A stretch of DNA of 64,000 nucleotides from Marinobacter sp. F3R11 (GTDB taxonomy: Bacteria; Pseudomonadota; Gammaproteobacteria; Pseudomonadales; Oleiphilaceae): contig NZ_QOCH01000017.1 in NCBI RefSeq assembly GCF_003318275.1, forward strand, positions 1 through 64,000, given 5' to 3'. The first letter of the stretch is position 1. Each line of letters starts with the position of its first letter. The position numbers and the translations under genes are program-made. The notes beneath the pieces were generated by a model. It was not told where the DNA came from. It did no database searches and worked only from the letters and a program-made list of their open reading frames with translations. This document shows positions 55,996 to 64,000 of the stretch, piece after piece.

Positions 55996-57407
55996 TTTCT
56001 GCCGTACCGGTCTTCGTATCTGACGATGTCATCTTCGCCAAGATAGGAGCCTGATTGCACTTCAATCAGTTCCAGATCGATAACGCCCGGGTTTTCGAGA
56101 GAATGTATCTGGCCTATGGGAATGTATGTGGATTGGTTTTCCGTAACCAGATAGGTTTTTTCACCATTGGTTACTCGTGCGGTACCACTGACGATAATCC
56201 AGTGTTCGGCGCGATGGTGATGCATCTGAACGGATAGCTTTGCGCCGGGCTTTACTGTGATTCGCTTCACCTGGTAACGCGCACCGTTGTCTATCGAGTC
56301 GTAGATACCCCAGGGACGATAAACTTCCCGGTGATTCATATGCTCATGTCTGCCATCACTGCGTATTTGCTCCACCACAGCTTTCACGTCCTGCACCTTG
56401 TCTTTGTGCGCGACAAGTACCGCGTCTTTGGTCTCGATTATCACGAGATCATCAACTCCGATCGTCGCCACCAGACGACTGTCAGCGCGAACAAGGGTAT
56501 TGCGGGTTTGGTGGGCTATTACGTCGCCGTTCAGGCTGTTTCCATCGGAATCTTTTTCGCTGACATCCCAAAGCGCCGACCAGGATCCAATGTCACTCCA
56601 TCCTGCGTCGAGGGACACTACCGCAGCATGATCGGTTTTCTCCATGACCGCGTAATCCACAGATTCAGAAGGGCATTTCTCGAACAGCTCTGAGTTCACC
56701 CGGATAAAGTGAAGATCCGCATGGGTGTCTGTCATAGCTTCGCGACAGGCCGTCAGAATATCGGGGCGGTGTTGCCCGAGTTCTGCCAGATATTGCCGCG
56801 CGCTAAACAGGAACATGCCACTGTTCCAGAGATACTCTCCGGATGCGAGATAGTTCTTAGCTGTCTCAAGATCAGGTTTTTCCACAAAACCATCAACGGA
56901 ATAACAGTCAGCCGCAAGTTCCCTGCCGCGATGTATATAACCGTATCCGGTTTCCGGTTGCTGGGGAACAATTCCGAAGGTTACAAGTTTGCCCTCGTTG
57001 GCCAGAGGTACAGCTTTTGCCACGCCTTTCTGGAAGGCATCTACATCGGTGATCAGATGATCGGCTGCAAGTACCAGCATGAGCGGATCTTCGCCATTCG
57101 CATTTTCGTACAACTGGAGCGCCGCCAGTGCAATAGCCGGTGCAGTATTGCGTCCGCAGGGTTCAAGAATAATGCAGCTATCCTCGTGGCCGGATTGTCG
57201 CATTTGTTCTGCAGCCAGAAAACGATGCTCTTCATTACAGATCAGGAGTGGCTTTTGTACCTCCATTCCATCAAGCCTGGCCACTGTAGACTGGAGCATC
57301 GAGAGCGGGCCGTCTGTCAGTTTGAGAAACTGTTTGGGGTTCAGTTGTCGTGACAGCGGCCAAAGTCGCGAACCGGTGCCGCCAGCCATAATGACGGGGT
57401 GAATCAT
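55992..57407 (-). CDS. manC: Mannose-1-phosphate guanylyltransferase/mannose-6-phosphate isomerase
   Basis: Bifunctional type II enzyme (471 aa) making GDP-mannose. The N-terminal pyrophosphorylase has [28 protein letters not shown] and the [20 protein letters not shown] region. The C-terminal cupin isomerase domain has [35 protein letters not shown] and [20 protein letters not shown] 57407, with GGAG 7 nt upstream, is favoured. GDP-mannose may feed the local glycosyltransferases. Confidence 0.95.
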   Translation of the reverse strand: MIHPVIMAGGTGSRLWPLSRQLNPKQFLKLTDGPLSMLQSTVARLDGMEVQKPLLICNEEHRFLAAEQMRQSGHEDSCIILEPCGRNTAPAIALAALQLYENANGEDPLMLVLAADHLITDVDAFQKGVAKAVPLANEGKLVTFGIVPQQPETGYGYIHRGRELAADCYSVDGFVEKPDLETAKNYLASGEYLWNSGMFLFSARQYLAELGQHRPDILTACREAMTDTHADLHFIRVNSELFEKCPSESVDYAVMEKTDHAAVVSLDAGWSDIGSWSALWDVSEKDSDGNSLNGDVIAHQTRNTLVRADSRLVATIGVDDLVIIETKDAVLVAHKDKVQDVKAVVEQIRSDGRHEHMNHREVYRPWGIYDSIDNGARYQVKRITVKPGAKLSVQMHHHRAEHWIIVSGTARVTNGEKTYLVTENQSTYIPIGQIHSLENPGVIDLELIEVQSGSYLGEDDIVRYEDRYGRK

Positions 57408-57530
57408 GAGCATACTCCGGGCTTGAGTGTGTGGAGGCTTTTGTAAACAGTTGGCTGAAGTGCGGAATCTTACCATATGGATTGATTATCAACAGCGAGC
57501 CCGCACCGTATTGCCGTGACCCTGAAAGAC

Positions 57531-58199
57531 TTACAGCCGTTGTGATGCTTCCCAGCTCTCTTTTTTGTCGCTGAGCTCCCAAGTAATACGCTTGTAAAAG
57601 CGCCTGATTCGCCGCGATATATAACGTTTTCGCCAGGCTGGAATTGTTGACAGACTGTTCTGCATATTGGGCGCCCCGAGTCCATCGACCAGAAAAAGTT
57701 CCGGTTGGTTGTTGCGTTCGACTACAACCAGATTGTGAGGCAGGAGGTTTCTGGTGAGTATGCCCGTTGCTTCAAGCCAATCACAAAAGCGCGCTGAAGC
57801 CGCCTTTATGGGTTCGTCAAAGCCGTGGTTTTGCAGATAACTCTCAAGCGTTTGGGCAGGGTTGCCCTGGTCATCCACAAGCACTTCGCTTTCGTTTGCG
57901 ATGCCCAGGGATGTCGGGGTTTCGCCGTAGAACCTGGGGAGGTGTTGCCAGACGGTGCTTTCATGGCCCTGGCTGATTAACGATACAACCGCACTCTGCT
58001 TATGTGCGAGCTGTTCCTGCTTATTGTCGTTCAGTCTGGATTTCCCCAGGATTTTCTTGAGGGGCTGTTGCCTCTCGTACCTGGCTTCAATGTTCTCCGG
58101 GCGGATTACCTTGAGGCATCGGCCGGGATTTTCCGGGTGCCAGTAGCAGTGGCGGTTGTAGCCAGAGGCAAAGGGCTTCTGTTCTGAAAGGTCGATCAC
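57531..58199 (-). CDS. YrbL-family kinase-like protein
   Basis: 222-aa protein of the PhoP-regulatory-network YrbL family, a divergent kinase-like fold. SEQKPFASGYNRHCYWHPEN, GRCLKVIRPENIEARYERQQ (candidate ATP-site Lys) and ILTRNLLPHNLVV (a catalytic-loop-like segment with Asn but no HxD) are visible. The C-terminus is very basic (RKRYISRRIRRFYKRITW), suggesting membrane contact. GTG start. Possibly a sugar or lipid kinase of the core, or a pseudokinase. Confidence 0.75.
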   Translation of the reverse strand: MIDLSEQKPFASGYNRHCYWHPENPGRCLKVIRPENIEARYERQQPLKKILGKSRLNDNKQEQLAHKQSAVVSLISQGHESTVWQHLPRFYGETPTSLGIANESEVLVDDQGNPAQTLESYLQNHGFDEPIKAASARFCDWLEATGILTRNLLPHNLVVVERNNQPELFLVDGLGAPNMQNSLSTIPAWRKRYISRRIRRFYKRITWELSDKKESWEASQRL

Positions 58200-58283
58200 G
58201 GCAGAGCTTTTTCTCCAGGTGTTCTATCATGGTTGCCACTGTTTAATGCTTAACCGTTCTGATAGCGGCAGGAGCTTGATGCA

Positions 58284-58967
58284 ATGAGTGTAATGATGGC
58301 CGGTAAAGGTTGTGTGGCGTTTGGAGATTGTAACACAGAGGGTTTCCGGACCCTTGAAGGGCCTGTGTGGGCTCAGCATGTTGCAAGCGCACTGAAGTTG
58401 GAGCTGGAAAATTGTGGTCATACCATGAGCACCACCCGGGAGCTGCTCGAATACGCCAGAGAATTTCCGCCGTCGGCATACCCCTTTGTGTTCATCCAGT
58501 ACGGGCTGGTTGACTCATGGCACACTTTTCGTGGTGCTCCTTACGTTCTTTACTACCCGGACAGTCCACGCCGGAAACTGGCAAGAAAACTGGTCAAGAA
58601 GCTGAAAAAATGGGCGCGTCATCTCAAGCTCCAGAAGAGGCTGGGGGCTGTCGAAGTAGTGCCTTTAGATGAGTATATTGAAAACATAAGAGTCGTGCTC
58701 AGGTCAGCACCGGAGAGTCAGTTTGTTCTTGTGGCGACGGCGCCGAATCTCGATATTTCCCGGAACCCCGGAATTCAGCAATATAACGAGGCTCTTTCCA
58801 CTCTTGCCAGCGAGGAGCATAACGCAACCTGTGTCGATGCCTGGGATGATCTTTGGGGCCAGGCGGAGGCCTGTCTGATGGAAGACGGTACGCATCTGAC
58901 ATCCCGGGGCCATCGCCTTATTGCTGACAGGGTGCTGGATGCGCTCAGGAGTGAGACTTCCCGTTGA
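58284..58967 (+). CDS. SGNH-hydrolase-like protein with Cys at the nucleophile position
   Basis: 227-aa protein with SGNH/GDSL layout. Block I is CVAFGDCNTEGFRT, where the usual Ser of GDS is Cys16. Block III is IQYGLVDSW, with Val in place of the usual Asn of GxND. Block V is EDGTHLTSRGH with Asp201 and His204. A basic stretch (RRKLARKLVKKLKKWARHLK) is central. No signal peptide. It could be a cysteine-type deacylase of glycans or a non-catalytic member. SD GGAG. The 3' end overlaps the convergent GT4 gene by 23 bp. Confidence 0.72.
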   Translation: MSVMMAGKGCVAFGDCNTEGFRTLEGPVWAQHVASALKLELENCGHTMSTTRELLEYAREFPPSAYPFVFIQYGLVDSWHTFRGAPYVLYYPDSPRRKLARKLVKKLKKWARHLKLQKRLGAVEVVPLDEYIENIRVVLRSAPESQFVLVATAPNLDISRNPGIQQYNEALSTLASEEHNATCVDAWDDLWGQAEACLMEDGTHLTSRGHRLIADRVLDALRSETSR

Positions 58968-59985
58968 GAAGCTCGAAATAGAAAGCTTCTGTCCGGCTCG
59001 CCATTGCCTCCAGTGTCAGCTCTCGCGAGGCATATTCAAAACATGCAGCCTGGCTCGTTTTCAGTTCTTCCAGGTCTGACAACTGTTCTGAAAGCATTGT
59101 TTTCAGTGCGCTCAGGTCTGTTGCCTTTGCAAGACTCTCTGCGGGAAGGAGGTCGATCGCCCCATTTACCGGCGTCGACAATACCGGGCACCGGGCAATC
59201 AGTGCTTCTATCAGCGAATAGGGGAAACCTTCCCGTTGGGAACTGACCACACATACAGATGCACGGGTAAGCCAAGCGGCCGGATTTTGCTCATAACCGG
59301 GGAGCTTTATAAAGTGCCCGGCGCCAAGCTCCTGGATCAGGGCCTTTAATCGGGGAGCTTCCGAGCCCTCACCCAGAATATAAAGTGGTATTGGCGGTTT
59401 GATATATGCCCATGCAGAGATAAGGTTATCAAATTGTTTGACGGGCTCGAGGCGTCCTATGGCCAGCGCAAACACAGGCACTTCGGGAAGCGGGAAGGTG
59501 GTTTCAGCGCCTATGTTCTGCGGTTTGATTCCATTGTAAATGAGTTTTGCGTTGAGGGGCTGCAGCGTCTGGCAGATTCCTTTACTCACGGCGATCACGC
59601 CATTAAGTTTACGGAAGGCTTTGTGACTGGATTTGGTTCCGTGGACAGTGCCAACCTTGATGCTCCGGGATTCCCTCGTGCCAGACAGCAGTGCTGCTGC
59701 CTTGTTGCCCTGGGCGTGAACCACGTCGGGAGAGAGCTTGTTGAGCGTTTGCCTTAAGCGTAAGGCCAGCCAGGGGTTTCGCCGCCCCAGGTGGAGCGGT
59801 AAAGACTGAAAGTTCACAGTGGCGGGAAAACGCTGTTGGTAGTCCGGATGCGCAAGAACATGCACCCTATGGCCGCGGCGGGCAAGCTCCCCGGACAGGT
59901 CCGCTGTATGCTGCTCCATTCCTCCCCAGCCTTGGCCGGGGGTAGCAATGATCAGAACGATGGTGAGTCTGCGCGGAGTGGTCAT
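58945..59985 (-). CDS. Glycosyltransferase family 4, copy A
   Basis: 346-aa GT-B enzyme. TPGQGWGGMEQHTADLSGEL is the N-terminal glycine-rich loop, and LNGVIAVSKGICQTLQPLNA ends the acceptor domain. AIGRLEPVKQFDNLISAWAY and SSQREGFPYSLIEALIARCP (E-x7-E) form the donor site. Shares a single base with the upstream gene (TAATG). Probably an LPS core transferase; the sugar is unknown. Confidence 0.88.
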   Translation of the reverse strand: MTTPRRLTIVLIIATPGQGWGGMEQHTADLSGELARRGHRVHVLAHPDYQQRFPATVNFQSLPLHLGRRNPWLALRLRQTLNKLSPDVVHAQGNKAAALLSGTRESRSIKVGTVHGTKSSHKAFRKLNGVIAVSKGICQTLQPLNAKLIYNGIKPQNIGAETTFPLPEVPVFALAIGRLEPVKQFDNLISAWAYIKPPIPLYILGEGSEAPRLKALIQELGAGHFIKLPGYEQNPAAWLTRASVCVVSSQREGFPYSLIEALIARCPVLSTPVNGAIDLLPAESLAKATDLSALKTMLSEQLSDLEELKTSQAACFEYASRELTLEAMASRTEAFYFELLNGKSHS

Positions 59986-61121
59986 TAAGGCATAGTCGAG
60001 GGCTTAGGATGCGTCAGCTGGGGCTTTCCCAGCACTTTCCGGTAGACCTCCAGCGTCGATTCTGTTTGCGCCTGAAGGCGAAACCGGAACGGGATCTCGA
60101 TATTCGATGTTTCTGCATTCAGCAGTCTGAGCGCAACCTGGGCGAATTCATGGGTGTCATCCGGCGTTACAAGGCCGTCCCGGAAACAGGCCTGAAGTGT
60201 TTCTGCTGCCCCTCCACGGTTAAATGCAACGACGGGCGTACCGGATGACAGGGCTTCGGTAACTGTGCGGCCAAAGGGCTCCGGTTTTGTCGACATGTGG
60301 CAGACAAGGTCAGAAAACAAGTAGAGCTCTGCCATGTCATCCCGCTGCCCGAGGAAGGTAACTTTGTGGGCAAGCCCAAGCCTGGCCCGGTGCTGTTCAA
60401 GCTCTTCCATAAAATGCTCTTTGCCCGGTTCTGCACCGCCGACAATGATGCCGTGGCAGTCGGGTTTTTCGCGGGTAATTTCTGCCATCGCCTCAAGAAA
60501 CTGAAGTTGGCCTTTCCATCGGGAAATGCGCCCGGGCATCATCAGGATATGCTTGTTCTCAAGCTCCGGGAACTGTGTAACCAGTGCCTGCTGCCAAACT
60601 GTGCTCAGTGCCCGGTGCTGAAAATAATCTACATCTACGCCGCGCTGTATCACCGTCAGGTTTTGTTCCGGAACCTGAAAATTACGCAGTACATAGTCAC
60701 GAACACAGTTTGAAACCGCAATCACGTGATCTGATTTCGCCATGATGGCGCTGTATGGGTTAACGGAATACATACCGTGAAAGGTTGAAACTATCGCAGG
60801 GCGTTGATGCATGGGTAAGCCTTTCCATGCGAGGCGTACAATCCATGCAGGCATGCGAGAGCGTACGTGAATAATGTCTGGCTGCAGATCCCGGATCAGC
60901 TTTCGCATAGGCAGGATCTGACCGAACGATGCGGGCGATTTACGGTGAATTGGCATCTGGATATGAGTCGAGCCCTGTTCTTGCAGGCGCTTTGCCAGCG
61001 GGCCACCGTTGGACACCACAAACGATTCATGGCCGTGTCGTACCAGATCAGATGCAAATTCCACGGTTCCTCTTTCCACTCCGCCACTGTATAGGGCCGG
61101 CAGTGCCTGAAGAATTCTCAA
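59985..61121 (-). CDS. Glycosyltransferase family 4, copy B
   Basis: 378-aa GT-B enzyme. RILQALPALYSGGVERGTVE is the glycine-rich N-terminus. DHVIAVSNCVRDYVLRNFQV, LMMPGRISRWKGQLQFLEAM and STKPEPFGRTVTEALSSGTP (E-x7-E) define the donor fold. The start is TTG with a good GAGGA upstream, overlapping the ELM1 stop (TTGA). Member of a tight minus-strand operon with ELM1 and LpxL. Confidence 0.88.
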   Translation of the reverse strand: MRILQALPALYSGGVERGTVEFASDLVRHGHESFVVSNGGPLAKRLQEQGSTHIQMPIHRKSPASFGQILPMRKLIRDLQPDIIHVRSRMPAWIVRLAWKGLPMHQRPAIVSTFHGMYSVNPYSAIMAKSDHVIAVSNCVRDYVLRNFQVPEQNLTVIQRGVDVDYFQHRALSTVWQQALVTQFPELENKHILMMPGRISRWKGQLQFLEAMAEITREKPDCHGIIVGGAEPGKEHFMEELEQHRARLGLAHKVTFLGQRDDMAELYLFSDLVCHMSTKPEPFGRTVTEALSSGTPVVAFNRGGAAETLQACFRDGLVTPDDTHEFAQVALRLLNAETSNIEIPFRFRLQAQTESTLEVYRKVLGKPQLTHPKPSTMP

Positions 61122-62098
61122 GTAGTCTTCCTCTTTTGTTCTTTTCGTTTTTTACCTGCATCCGGAGAGAACCAGCGCTGGATTACCCATTGCGCCGCCC
61201 GGTCCGCCTCCCATAGAGCCTTCTCCTGGCCGAGTTTTCCGCCCATTACCGTAGCATGATCACTCCAGCGCGCCACATAGCCGGCTTCGACCAGGCGTTG
61301 GACGCCGCTTGCAACCCGGCTGCCTGACCGTTCAGGTAGCTGGAATAGTCCAGTGGGCACACCGGATGTTGCGGCTTCACACACCATAGACATGCTGTCC
61401 GGTGTTACCCAGATGGCCCTGGATGCAGCAACGCGATGGCTGAGCCAGTCTTCATGGGTTCTGTCGGGGTCTGCCACGGTGATCCGGAGACCTGCAAGTT
61501 CATTCAGTCTTGCTCTGAGAGCTTCCGGTGTTCGTCTTGAGCCACTGATTGTCCAGCGCCACTGGGGGTATTCGCCAATCAGGTGAGTGATCTGTCCGAA
61601 AACAACGTCATCGTCCCAGTCAAAATGCGGCGAGGGCCCGCCCAGTAACAACAGGGCCTCGGGTTTGTCAGTGATTCTGGCCAGGGGGGTGACCGTGTTG
61701 ATGACGCCTTCTGTAACAAGAGTATCCGGGTTCTGGGCTACCCCGTCATGGGCTGGAATAATTGCGCCGTCGACCCAGATGCGCGGGAACCCTGGTTTCA
61801 TAATGACCAGTGATTTTGCCTTCTTCAGTCGTCTTAACGCTAGCAACAGCCGGTGAGTGCCGGTACCGGCAGCGATGATCAGATCCGGGTGGGGAAGTGT
61901 TTCATCCAGTGGGGGCGGTATGGCCAGTAAAGCGCGCCACAAGGGCACGCTAATGTCGTCAGCATTGACCCAGAACAGGCTGGCACCGGCTTTGACCCGC
62001 AGCCGGTTGCCCAGGCCTCTTAACTGATTCCGGTGCCCGGGTTTATTGTCTGTGAGCAGCCAGATTACGGGTGCTGCTGATGCTTTATTTGTCGCCAT
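61118..62098 (-). CDS. ELM1-family (DUF1022) GT-B-like protein
   Basis: 326-aa protein of the family named after plant mitochondrial fission factor ELM1. In bacteria it is found in LPS loci and resembles a GT-B transferase. WLLTDNKPGHRNQLRGLGNR, DLIIAAGTGTHRLLLALRRL, LLLGGPSPHFDWDD and WVTPDSMSMVCEAATSGVPT are family motifs. ATG 62098 lies 14 nt inside the upstream acyltransferase gene. Function is unproven; a core-modifying transferase role is inferred from context. Confidence 0.85.
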   Translation of the reverse strand: MATNKASAAPVIWLLTDNKPGHRNQLRGLGNRLRVKAGASLFWVNADDISVPLWRALLAIPPPLDETLPHPDLIIAAGTGTHRLLLALRRLKKAKSLVIMKPGFPRIWVDGAIIPAHDGVAQNPDTLVTEGVINTVTPLARITDKPEALLLLGGPSPHFDWDDDVVFGQITHLIGEYPQWRWTISGSRRTPEALRARLNELAGLRITVADPDRTHEDWLSHRVAASRAIWVTPDSMSMVCEAATSGVPTGLFQLPERSGSRVASGVQRLVEAGYVARWSDHATVMGGKLGQEKALWEADRAAQWVIQRWFSPDAGKKRKEQKRKTT

Positions 62099-63032
62099 AA
62101 AAGCCCGGGTCGTCCTTGTCCGGTCGCGTTTTAAAGCGCCGGTGCATCCAGAGGTACTGGTCTGGGGCGCGCCGTATCTCCCGTTCAATAGTCTCGTTGA
62201 TCACAGTTGCGTCCTGAAGATCATCACCACTGGGGAATGATTCCAGCGGGGGATGAAAATAGATATCGTAACCGGGTTTGTCTTCTCGCCGGAAGTGGCT
62301 GAAAGGCACAACCTTGCAATGGCTCCGTGCTGCAATTCGTGATGCAGCGGTGATTGTACCTGCCGGAACGCCAAAGAATGGCGCAAATACAATGTCCTTA
62401 CGTCCATAGTCCTGATCAGTCGCATACCAGACAGTGCGGTTGTTCCGCAGGCTTCGGAACAGGCCGCGAAGGTCCCTTGCCCCCAGGACGGTTCCATACC
62501 GGCGCTCCCGTGCGCGGGTCATGACGGCATTCATCAGTGGATTGTTGTGGTCTCGCTGCATTACATCTGCGTCAATGTACTCGGTAACCAGGCTGCCGCC
62601 GAGATCCAGTGTGCTGTAGTGGCCTCCCAGCAACAGGACACCACTGCCTTCCGCAAGAGCCTTATCAAGATGCTCCTTGCCATGAACTTCCGTAATGCCT
62701 GTGAATTCCGCAGGATTCCGGAACCATGCAATTCCGAGCTCAACCAGGCCTATGCCATTTGCGATAAAAGTCTTGCGAACCAGAGCATCCTGCTGCGCAC
62801 GGGTAAGCTCCGGGAAGCACAAGCGGATGTTCACTTCGGCGATATGGCGGCGCCTGGGGGCAAAGCGCCAGGCCAGCATGCCTGCCAGCTTGCCGAGCCA
62901 CCATTGAAACCGGATAGGGAGTTGAGCCACGCACCACATAACTGCAATCCCGGCCCAGGTTGGCCACCAGCGCGGATGGCGATAAGCAGAGTAATCGGTA
63001 TTGCGTGGCTGCCGGCGGTATTTCTTTTTCAC
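62085..63032 (-). CDS. lpxL: Lipid A biosynthesis acyltransferase (LpxL/LpxP type), copy 2
   Basis: Kdo-dependent late acyltransferase. From GTG 63032 it has 315 aa and aligns with E. coli LpxL: YRHPRWWPTWAGIAVMWCVA, FIANGIGLVELGIAWFRNP, the catalytic LLLGGHYSTLDLG (H-x4-D), VWYATDQDYG and APDQYLWMHRRFKTRP. An ATG at 63134 would add 34 non-conserved residues and run into the waaA promoter region, so it is not preferred. Copy 1 at 55090 has the H-x4-E motif and probably a different acyl position. Confidence 0.9.
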   Translation of the reverse strand: MKKKYRRQPRNTDYSAYRHPRWWPTWAGIAVMWCVAQLPIRFQWWLGKLAGMLAWRFAPRRRHIAEVNIRLCFPELTRAQQDALVRKTFIANGIGLVELGIAWFRNPAEFTGITEVHGKEHLDKALAEGSGVLLLGGHYSTLDLGGSLVTEYIDADVMQRDHNNPLMNAVMTRARERRYGTVLGARDLRGLFRSLRNNRTVWYATDQDYGRKDIVFAPFFGVPAGTITAASRIAARSHCKVVPFSHFRREDKPGYDIYFHPPLESFPSGDDLQDATVINETIEREIRRAPDQYLWMHRRFKTRPDKDDPGFYGDK

Positions 63033-63154
63033 TGAAAGCAGATCCCGGGAGGTTAATGAATGACTTGTCTGGCTATGGTGCCCGGCAGGGTCAGTCAGAA
63101 GCAAATCAACAGGGTTTAAGATATGATAGCGCACTGGTTTGCCGGGAGTCCTGC

Positions 63155-64000
63155 GTGCTTCAATTTATCTATTCACAGCTTATACGGTTGCTTCTGCCAT
63201 TTATTCTGTTGCGTTTGTGGTGGCAAGGCCGTCAGGCCCCGGAGCTGCGACGGAACTGGCAGCAGCGTCTTGGGTTTATTCCCAGAATCAGTGGCACAGT
63301 GGTTTGGGTGCATGCGGTGTCGGTTGGCGAGACCATTGCTGCTGCACCAATGGTGAGGCGCCTGCTTGCCCGCAGCCCCGGAATTACTATTCTGATGACT
63401 GCCATGACAGATACAGGCCTTACACAGGCCATGAAAATGTTCGGTGATCAGGTGCAGTATGCATACGCACCCTACGACACTCCCGGTTCGATCCGTCGTT
63501 TTCTGAATAGGGCTAATCCTAAAATTCTGGTTATCATGGAAACCGAAATATGGCCGAACATGATACGCCAGAGCCGCTCCCGGCGTGTACCCGTATTTCT
63601 TATCAATGCCAGGCTTTCAGAGCGCTCTGCCCGGGGTTATGAACGGGTTAAAGGTCTCGTTGCTCCGATCATGCGCAGTATCAGTTGGGTGGCAGCGCAG
63701 GCTGACAAGGACGCGGAGCGGTTTCGCAGGATTGGTGTTGCCGCCTCGAAGGTGGCGGTTACGGGAAGCGTGAAATTTGATGTGGATATTCCTGAAACTG
63801 TCCGGGAGGCTTCGCAAAAACTCAAAGTATCTTTTGCCTCACGTCCGGTCTGGGTTGCCGGCAGTACCCATGAAGGTGAGGATGCACAGATATTGGCTGC
63901 CCACCGGCAGCTTCTTAATGATCATCCGGATGCTTTGTTGATTCTGGTACCTCGTCACCCGGAGCGTTTTGAACCAGTTGCAGGCAAAGTGACCAAGCTG
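63155..64000 (+). CDS. waaA: Kdo transferase WaaA (partial, 5' part)
   Basis: Transfers Kdo from CMP-Kdo to lipid IVA. The reading frame is open from GTG 63155 (GGGA 8 nt upstream) to the window end, 282 codons. ELRRNWQQRLGFIPR, VWVHAVSVGETIAAAPMVRR (family catalytic Glu), ILVIMETEIWPNMIRQSRSR, GSVKFDVDIPE and WVAGSTHEGEDAQILAAHRQ are diagnostic. A TATGAT (63122-63127) upstream is a possible -10. It is divergent from lpxL, which in E. coli acts on the Kdo-bearing product. Confidence 0.95.
   Translation, partial: MLQFIYSQLIRLLLPFILLRLWWQGRQAPELRRNWQQRLGFIPRISGTVVWVHAVSVGETIAAAPMVRRLLARSPGITILMTAMTDTGLTQAMKMFGDQVQYAYAPYDTPGSIRRFLNRANPKILVIMETEIWPNMIRQSRSRRVPVFLINARLSERSARGYERVKGLVAPIMRSISWVAAQADKDAERFRRIGVAASKVAVTGSVKFDVDIPETVREASQKLKVSFASRPVWVAGSTHEGEDAQILAAHRQLLNDHPDALLILVPRHPERFEPVAGKVTKL

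Noticed and set aside
62988..63134. Longer start (ATG 63134) for the second lpxL
   Set aside because: The extra 34 residues do not resemble LpxL and would leave only 20 bp for both divergent promoters.
1..64000. CRISPR arrays, insertion sequences, tRNA genes, attachment sites
   Set aside because: No regularly spaced repeats, transposase motifs, cloverleaf-like segments or flanking direct repeats were seen when reading both strands.

Overview
The window reads as chromosome of a marine gammaproteobacterium, most likely Marinobacter or a close relative. I infer this from the protein sequences, the glnE-ilvE-LPS core gene order shared with Pseudomonas, the NtrBC/sigma-54 nitrogen circuitry, two LpxL-type lipid A acyltransferases and the Kdo machinery. 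No 16S gene is present, so the genus is an inference. I saw no tRNA, rRNA, IS element, phage or CRISPR array.

Region 1 (1-13890) is the classical S10-spc-alpha ribosomal super-operon, immediately after the last codons of tuf. It has a near-consensus promoter before rpsJ and a second one before rpsM. The rpsJ-rplC spacer carries a segment that closely resembles helix 18-20 of 23S rRNA, a possible autoregulatory target. Region 2 (13891-36750) is housekeeping: uvrA, a YajR-type transporter, ssb, an orphan ParA ATPase, ntrC, ntrB, a DUF4124 protein, glnA, typA, a prolyl aminopeptidase, dtd, a porin behind a Pho-box-like promoter, a CYTH triphosphatase, a K+ channel, glnE, ilvE and a DUF6165 protein. 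The nitrogen genes form a circuit. Both glnA and ntrBC have GG-N10-GC sigma-54 promoters with paired NtrC sites about 145-185 bp upstream. GlnE adenylylates GlnA.

Region 3 (36771-64000) is a large LPS core/surface glycan locus on both strands. It contains two GT8 transferases, an O-antigen ligase, a GT9 transferase, a Kdo kinase, and a three-gene operon of aldolase fusion, KdsB-like cytidylyltransferase and HAD phosphatase. A long plus-strand operon follows: GT4, TagF-like glycerophosphotransferase, sialyltransferase-like protein, and a complete dTDP-Fuc4NAc synthesis and transfer cassette. Then come a ligase-GT2 fusion, an LpxL-type acyltransferase, manC, a YrbL-like protein, a Cys-type SGNH protein, two GT4, an ELM1-family protein, a second LpxL and the start of waaA. 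The most novel proposal is that aldolase + HAD + cytidylyltransferase is a parallel, Kdo-like route to a CMP-activated keto-deoxy sugar acid. The sialyltransferase-like protein across the divergent promoter region would be the candidate transferase.
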